Source: DTU064 sp045588245
Lineage (GTDB): Bacteria > Bacillota > Clostridia > Oscillospirales > CAG-272
Length of the DNA: 35,888 nt
NCBI GenBank assembly: GCA_045588245.1
Contig: JAZNDW010000035.1
Coordinates: 1-35,888, forward strand
Reading direction: 5' to 3'
Part shown: positions 31,871-35,888 of the stretch, in pieces
Layout of the letters: each line of letters begins with the position of its first letter
Position numbering within the stretch: position 1 is the first letter of the stretch
Translations under genes and position numbers: made by a program
The notes under the pieces: generated by a model
The model's input: only the letters and a program-made list of their open reading frames with translations
The model's database searches: none
Told to the model about the DNA's origin: nothing

Positions 31871-32614
31871 ATGGACGATAAATATACCTCGCGTACGCGC
31901 CGTCTTGTCGGTGATGACGCGCAGAAAAAAATAATCTCCGCCAAAGTCGCCGTTTTTGGCGTCGGCGGCGTTGGCTCGTATACGGTCGAAGCGCTCGCAA
32001 GAGCAGGTGTCGGCGAGTTCATCCTCGTCGACGGAGACGTCGTCTCCGAGTCCGATGTGAACCGTCAGATCATCGCAACGACGGAAAATATCGGCACAGA
32101 TAAGGTGGCGGCGGCGGAAAAGCGCATAAAAATGATCAATCCGACGGCAAAAGTCACGGTTTATCCGATTTTTTATCTGCCCGAAACGGCAGAAAAGGTC
32201 GATCTTTCGGGATGCGACTATATTGTAGATGCGATCGACAACGTAACGGCGAAGCTGATGCTCGCCATGTACGGGCAGGAGCACGGCATTCCCGTCATCA
32301 GTTCAATGGGAACGGGAAATAAGCTCGATCCGTCGCGCTTTTACGTGACAGATATTTCAAAGACTGCAGGCGATCCGCTTGCGCGTGTTATGCGCCGTGA
32401 ATGCCGAAACAGAGGCATAAAAAAGCTTAAAGTCGTGATCTCTGACGAAGAACTCGTCCGCGTGACGGCAGAATCGACAGAGTCGCGTCGTTCTGTCCCC
32501 GCGAGCATCAGCTTCGTTCCGTCTGCGGCGGGACTCGTTATCGCGGGAGAAGTTATATGCGACCTTTGCGGTATCAAGCGCGCAAAGTCGGCAAAAAAAG
32601 GAGCAGAACAATGA
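31871..32614 (+). CDS. tcdA: tRNA threonylcarbamoyladenosine dehydratase
   Basis: An E1-like (ThiF/MoeB/HesA) ATP-dependent enzyme that cyclises t6A37 of tRNA to ct6A. The N-terminal signature is SRTRRLVGDDAQKKI, then the nucleotide-binding VFGVGGVGSYTVEALARAG, DGDVVSESDVNRQI, and the central VDAIDNVTAK. The 247-residue length fits the TcdA/YgdL group; no C-terminal ubiquitin-like partner site is needed. I start at the ATG at 31871 (AAAGGA five bases before); an ATG two codons upstream and a GTG at 31832 are alternatives. Its stop overlaps the copA start (ATGA). The association with copper genes is not functional as far as known and may just reflect read-through expression. Confidence 0.9.
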   Translation: MDDKYTSRTRRLVGDDAQKKIISAKVAVFGVGGVGSYTVEALARAGVGEFILVDGDVVSESDVNRQIIATTENIGTDKVAAAEKRIKMINPTAKVTVYPIFYLPETAEKVDLSGCDYIVDAIDNVTAKLMLAMYGQEHGIPVISSMGTGNKLDPSRFYVTDISKTAGDPLARVMRRECRNRGIKKLKVVISDEELVRVTAESTESRRSVPASISFVPSAAGLVIAGEVICDLCGIKRAKSAKKGAEQ

Positions 32615-34815
32615 TAAAATCGCAAAAATTCCGCGTGACGGGCATGAGCTGCTCGGCGTGCAGCGCGTTTGTTGAACGGCTGACGACGGCGGTTGACGGA
32701 GTTGAATCCTGCTCGGTGAGCCTGCTCACCGACTCGATGACGGTGCGTTACGAAACCGAGAAAACGACGGCAAACGAAATAATCGCTGCCGTGAAATCGG
32801 GCGGCTATGGCGCCGAGACACTCGACTCGGCAAAGGTTGCACGTGAGCGTGAGGAAAACGAACGCCGTGAAGATAAAAAAATGATAACTCGGCTTGTTGC
32901 CTCGGTGATACTGTCGATCCCTGTTTTCTATCTTTCGATGGGAGTCATGTGGGGTGCACCCGTTCCATCGTTTATGGGATATTACGTTTCTGCCGCGGTG
33001 CAGATCGTTTTAACGACGGCGGTTATGGTGATAAACAGCCGTTTTTACAAAAGCGGATTTTCTTCCGCGCTGCACGGCGCACCGAATATGGATACACTCA
33101 TTACACTCGGCACACTCGCATCGTATATATACAGCTTTTACTTGATAAAAACAGAGGCGCATCACCTCTATTTTGAGTCTGCGGCAATGATTCTGACACT
33201 TGTGACCCTCGGCAAAACGCTCGAGGCACGTTCCCGCCGTCACACAACCGACGCGATCCGCGCGCTGGCAGCACTCGCGCCGATGACGGCGAGAGTTATT
33301 CGCGGCGGCGAAGAGGTGATACTTCCGACGTCGGAGCTCACGGTCGGTGACGTCGTTAAACTGCTTGAGGGCGAGAGCGTTCCTGTGGACGGCGAGCTCG
33401 TTTCGGGCGCCGTAAGCTGCGACGAAGCCGCCGTTACGGGCGAGTCCATGCCGATAGAGAAGGGCGTGGGAGATAGCGTGATCTGCCCGTCAACGGTGCT
33501 GTCGGGATATGCCGAAATGCGCGTGACGCGGACGGGTGACGATACGACCCTCGCCGGGATCATAGCACTCGTTGAGGACGCGGCGGCGTCGAGAGCCCCC
33601 GTCGCAAGACTTGCGGATAAGATAGCAAAGGTGTTCGTTCCCGTCATAATCGCCATATCCGTCGTAACGGCGGCGGTATGGCTCATTGCAGGCGGCGGCG
33701 TCGAGAGTGCTCTCACAGCGGCGGTTTCAGTGCTCGTGATCTCGTGTCCGTGCGCGCTCGGCCTTGCAACACCGACGGCGGTGACGGCGGCGTGCGGCAC
33801 GGGTGCCTCGCTCGGTGTCCTTATACGCTCGGGCGAAGCGCTTGAGGCAACGCACAAGCTCCGCGCCGTTGCGTTCGATAAAACGGGAACGCTCACAACG
33901 GGCGAGATGACGGTCGACGGAGTTGAAACATACGGTGCCATCAGCGAAAACGAGCTGCTCGGACTTGCTGCAGCCATTGAGGAAATGTCCTCACATCCCT
34001 TGGCGGATGCCGTTGTGCGCTATGCAAAAGAGCGCGGCGTGCAGCTGCAAGAGGCGACTGATTTTGAAAACACCGTTGGCGGCGGTGTCGCCGCCGTGGT
34101 GTCGGGAAGAAAGGTCAACGTCGGTAATCTTGCGTATCTGCGTGAGTGCGGCGTCAGTGATGCTACTGCGCCGACGGCAATATCGAGCGGCAAAACGGTG
34201 CTGTACATTGCCGTTGACGGAACTCTTTCCGGCTACGTTACGGTCTCCGACAGCGTCCGCGAAGGCTCGCGGGAGGCTGTAGCGGAGCTCACAGCCCGCG
34301 GAGTCGACGTTTATATGATAACGGGCGACAACGGAGAGGTCGCCTCCGCCGTAGCCGACGAAGTCGGCATACCCGCGAGCCGTGTCACGTACGGCGTAAG
34401 ACCGTCGGGTAAAATAGAGGCGCTTGACAAGATCCGAGCCGCCCACAAGGGCGAGCTCGTCGCCATGGTCGGCGACGGTGTCAACGACGCACCCGTGCTG
34501 TCGTCAGCCGACGTCGGCGTCGCCGCGTCAACGGGGAAGAATGCAGTTGCGTCCTCGGCTGCAGATATAATTTTGATGGGAAGCGATCCGCGCAGCGTTG
34601 TCACCGCGATCCGTCTTTCCGCGCGAGCGATGCGGATCATAAAACAGAATCTCTTCTGGGCACTGATATATAATTGCATCTGTATCCCGTTTGCGGCAGG
34701 CGTTTTCTATCCCGTTTGGGGAATAATGCTCAGCCCGATGCTCGCGTCGGCGGCGATGGGGCTCTCGTCGTTGTTTGTCGTAACAAACGCATTAAGACTG
34801 AAAAAATTCAAATAA
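32611..34815 (+). CDS. copA: Copper-exporting P1B-type ATPase
   Basis: A heavy-metal P-type ATPase that pumps Cu(I) out of the cell. A single N-terminal metal-binding HMA domain has GMSCSAC (C14, C17). Transmembrane helices follow; the intramembrane metal site is CPC (379-381) in SCPCALGLATPT, the phosphorylated aspartate is D423 in DKTGTLT, HP is present in SSHPLADAV, and the hinge is GDGVNDAPVL. The last helices carry YNCICIPFAAG and MGLSSLFVV, diagnostic for the Cu(I) group P1B-1 (Y-N-...-M-x-x-S-S). About 734 residues, normal. The start at 32611 is preceded by AAAGGAG; a longer reading frame upstream is just tcdA's end. copZ follows after 29 nt. Confidence 0.95.
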   Translation: MIKSQKFRVTGMSCSACSAFVERLTTAVDGVESCSVSLLTDSMTVRYETEKTTANEIIAAVKSGGYGAETLDSAKVAREREENERREDKKMITRLVASVILSIPVFYLSMGVMWGAPVPSFMGYYVSAAVQIVLTTAVMVINSRFYKSGFSSALHGAPNMDTLITLGTLASYIYSFYLIKTEAHHLYFESAAMILTLVTLGKTLEARSRRHTTDAIRALAALAPMTARVIRGGEEVILPTSELTVGDVVKLLEGESVPVDGELVSGAVSCDEAAVTGESMPIEKGVGDSVICPSTVLSGYAEMRVTRTGDDTTLAGIIALVEDAAASRAPVARLADKIAKVFVPVIIAISVVTAAVWLIAGGGVESALTAAVSVLVISCPCALGLATPTAVTAACGTGASLGVLIRSGEALEATHKLRAVAFDKTGTLTTGEMTVDGVETYGAISENELLGLAAAIEEMSSHPLADAVVRYAKERGVQLQEATDFENTVGGGVAAVVSGRKVNVGNLAYLRECGVSDATAPTAISSGKTVLYIAVDGTLSGYVTVSDSVREGSREAVAELTARGVDVYMITGDNGEVASAVADEVGIPASRVTYGVRPSGKIEALDKIRAAHKGELVAMVGDGVNDAPVLSSADVGVAASTGKNAVASSAADIILMGSDPRSVVTAIRLSARAMRIIKQNLFWALIYNCICIPFAAGVFYPVWGIMLSPMLASAAMGLSSLFVVTNALRLKKFK

Positions 34816-34844
34816 AATCAACATAAATCGAAAGGACTACGAAT

Positions 34845-35087
34845 ATGGCACTATTTTTCAAGAAACCGAAGGCAGACGTTACCCTCACCGTTGAGGGAAT
34901 GCACTGCGGACACTGTTCTGCAAGAGTTGAGGGCGCACTCCGCGAGGTTGCGGGTGTTAAAAGTGTTACCGTGCAGCTCGACAAAAAGGCGGCGTTTGTG
35001 ACGGAAACCGAAAAGGGCGCGGCGGACAGATCGGCGATGAAAGCCGCCGTCGAGGCACTTGGCTTTGCGGTTACGGAGATCAAGTAA
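34845..35087 (+). CDS. copZ: Copper chaperone (HMA domain protein)
   Basis: A small, soluble metallochaperone that carries Cu(I) to CopA. One HMA domain (about 10-80) with the binding motif GMHCGHC (C21, C24). The N-terminus is short and Lys-rich (MALFFKKPKAD). Length 80 is slightly longer than typical CopZ (about 68). AAAGGA precedes the ATG. Last gene before a strong terminator. An intervening repressor gene (copY/csoR) is absent, so control must come from elsewhere. Confidence 0.93.
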   Translation: MALFFKKPKADVTLTVEGMHCGHCSARVEGALREVAGVKSVTVQLDKKAAFVTETEKGAADRSAMKAAVEALGFAVTEIK

Positions 35088-35097
35088 CAAAAAAGGA

Positions 35098-35129
35098 AGG
35101 CTTGGCGATTGTACGCCAAGCCTCTTTTA
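35098..35129 (+). terminator. Terminator of the copper operon
   Basis: A perfect 10-bp stem AGGCTTGGCG/CGCCAAGCCT with a 6-nt loop is followed by CTTTTAT. It lies 10 nt after the copZ stop. Confidence 0.9.
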
Positions 35130-35201
35130 TGGGCGCGGAGAGCGTGATCAGCTCCTTGTTTTCAAGAGAGAACAGAACTGTTAATAATTCACACTGCCCA
35201 C

Positions 35202-35230
35202 TTGAAAATTTTGCGATTATGTGATAGAAT
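35202..35230 (+). promoter_or_regulatory. Promoter ahead of the tRNA-Pro array
   Basis: TTGAAA (35202-35207) and TAGAAT (35225-35230) are 17 bp apart. The next feature on this strand is the tRNA-like array starting at 35389. The 35231-35388 stretch has no credible gene; it contains a repeated GCGAGTGGCGAGTGAGCGA-type sequence. Confidence 0.65.
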
Positions 35231-35388
35231 CATTCTGCATTTGCATTGAAGTGTGGCAGAAAAAGCGAGGAGAACCGAGTCGCCGCAGCTTGGCGAGTGG
35301 CGAGTGAGCGATGCGAGCGAAGACAGAGCCTTAGTTGCAAGAGGAAGCGCAAGCGGACAATCGCGAAAAAGAGAATTAAATACAAAAT

Positions 35389-35448
35389 CGGGGTGTGGCT
35401 CAGCTGGTAGAGCGGGTGGTTTGGGAGCGAGCATAACCCACGCCGCTT
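35389..35448 (+). pseudogene. tRNA-Pro-like fragment A
   Basis: Starts CGGGGTG as the intact tRNA, has a good D-arm GCTC...GAGC and an anticodon loop TTTGGGA (UGG). After the loop the 3' anticodon strand does not match, and although TTCGAA is found about 20 nt later, no T-stem or 3' acceptor strand (CACTCCG) follows. It cannot make a normal tRNA. Other reading: a functional tRNA-like leader element. Confidence 0.65.
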
Positions 35449-35586
35449 CGAAAAATCAAAAGTGCGAAAAAGCCCGATCACATCGGCATTATTGGCACTT
35501 TGCAAATTCACAAAAAAGCGTAAAAATCGGGTTTGACCACAGTTTGTCCCACTTCTACGCAAAAAACTAAAAATTCAATACAAAAT

Positions 35587-35646
35587 CGAGGTGTAACTCA
35601 GTTGGTAGAGTGCCTGCTTTGGGAGCGTGAACAAACTTCTCAGCAT
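35587..35646 (+). pseudogene. tRNA-Pro-like fragment B
   Basis: Starts CGAGGTG, with D-arm ACTC...GAGT, anticodon-stem strand CCTGC and loop TTTGGGA. Only GC of the expected GCAGG follows before the sequence departs. As in fragment A, about 20 nt separate the loop from a TCGA remnant, and the T-stem and acceptor 3' strand are missing. The anticodon-stem strand differs from both other copies. Confidence 0.65.
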
Positions 35647-35784
35647 CGAAAAATCAAAAGTGCGAAAAAGCCTTTATTTATGCGGGTTTTCGGCACTTTG
35701 TAAATTCTCAAAAATGCGTAAAAATCGGGTTTGACCACAGTTTGTCCCACTTCTACGCAAAAACCTAAAAATTCAATACAAAAT

Positions 35785-35860
35785 CGGGGTGTGGCGCAGT
35801 TGGGAGCGCGCGACATTTGGGATGTTGAGGCCGCAGGTTCGAACCCTGTCACTCCGACCA
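35785..35860 (+). tRNA. tRNA-Pro (UGG)
   Basis: A complete 76-nt cloverleaf. The acceptor stem is CGGGGTG/CACTCCG with one G-T pair, followed by discriminator A and an encoded CCA. The D-arm is GCGC...GCGC, the anticodon stem CGACA/TGTTG encloses TTTGGGA (anticodon TGG with G37), and the T-arm is GCAGG-TTCGAAC-CCTGT. It reads proline codons CCN. It sits in register as the third unit of the 198-bp array. A short hairpin TGCGGA-TTCG-TCCGCA follows at once. Confidence 0.95.
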
Positions 35861-35863
35861 AAT

Positions 35864-35880
35864 TTGCGGATTCGTCCGCA
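35864..35880 (+). terminator. Hairpin after tRNA-Pro
   Basis: TGCGGA-TTCG-TCCGCA is a perfect hairpin just downstream of the tRNA. No T tract is visible within the 8 bases left before the window ends, so it may be a processing site or part of another element rather than a terminator. Confidence 0.35.
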
Positions 35881-35888
35881 TACGAAAG

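Larger units (their letters stand above)
35389..35784 (+). repeat. Tandem 198-bp repeat, two units with truncated tRNA-Pro-like 5' halves
   Basis: Units begin at 35389 and 35587; the next position in register, 35785, is the start of the intact tRNA-Pro. The period is exactly 198 bp, with no gaps. The last 70 bases of both units differ at only one position, whereas the 38-base tRNA-like 5' parts differ at 8 positions, so the spacer is better conserved than the tRNA part. A central hairpin AAAGTGC/GCACTTT is retained with a different loop. This is a true tandem duplication, with its right end running into the functional tRNA. Confidence 0.85.

Noticed and set aside
35253..35570. Plus-strand frame across the array start
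   Set aside because: It runs through the tRNA-like fragment and spacer, has no recognisable domain and no good ribosome binding site.
35389..35860. CRISPR-like array
   Set aside because: The period is 198 bp, repeats are long and tRNA-based, and no cas genes are present.
35640..35861. Minus-strand reading frame beginning VGVTGFEPAASTSQ
   Set aside because: This is the reverse complement of the tRNA-Pro gene plus repeat spacer. Such GFEPA-type translations are a well-known false gene over tRNA loci.

Overview
The window looks like a chromosome segment from an anaerobic Gram-positive bacterium of the class Clostridia, probably an uncultured gut or rumen lineage. The assignment is inferred from gene content: the complete [FeFe]-hydrogenase maturation set (TM1266-type regulator, HydE, HydG, HydF), the SCIFF ranthipeptide with its radical SAM maturase, RNase Y with YmdB, a lone PduL phosphotransacylase, Firmicutes-type TTGNNN/TATAAT promoters and strong AGGAG ribosome binding sites. 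I recognise 29 protein genes and one intact tRNA gene. I see no IS element, prophage or CRISPR array.

Layout. 1-663: no credible gene; short hairpins, a degenerate A-rich tandem repeat and a strong promoter. 664-7021: EF-G-like GTPase, a convergent ClpP-like protease, pduL, rny and ymdB, separated by clear terminators. 7201-14469: one long plus-strand gene train galK, small membrane protein, walJ, rlmH, WG-repeat-like membrane protein, mnmG, rsmG, ending in a terminator shared with the convergent rhomboid gene. 14524-20543: minus-strand genes, namely queT-rhomboid behind a structured leader, a family 4 uracil-DNA glycosylase, and a Trk/Ktr potassium uptake pair followed by a GH3 glycosidase. 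The trkH promoter carries two perfect palindromes just past its -10 box. 20792-24157: a very large secreted GH97 lipoprotein. 24348-28550: the hyd maturation operon behind a hairpin-rich leader that ends in an intrinsic terminator. 28595-31530 (minus): SCIFF peptide, its maturase, and a PLP-dependent decarboxylase-family gene overlapping the maturase by 4 nt. 31871-35087: tcdA, copA and copZ. 35202-35888: a promoter followed by a 198-bp-period tandem array of tRNA-Pro(UGG)-like sequences, of which only the third copy is an intact tRNA.

How the parts work together. HydE, HydG and HydF build the catalytic H-cluster of [FeFe] hydrogenase for fermentative hydrogen release, but the hydrogenase itself is not here. 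GH97 (retaining, probably alpha-galactosidase-like), GH3 and galactokinase fit plant polysaccharide or oligosaccharide use. PduL links acyl-CoA to acyl-phosphate for ATP. The mnmG/rsmG/rlmH/tcdA/queT genes maintain RNA modification.

The strongest leads for something undescribed are the hyd leader RNA (24360-24526), the tRNA-Pro tandem array (35389-35860), the twin operator at trkH (20597-20625), and the coupling of a decarboxylase-family gene to the SCIFF maturase.
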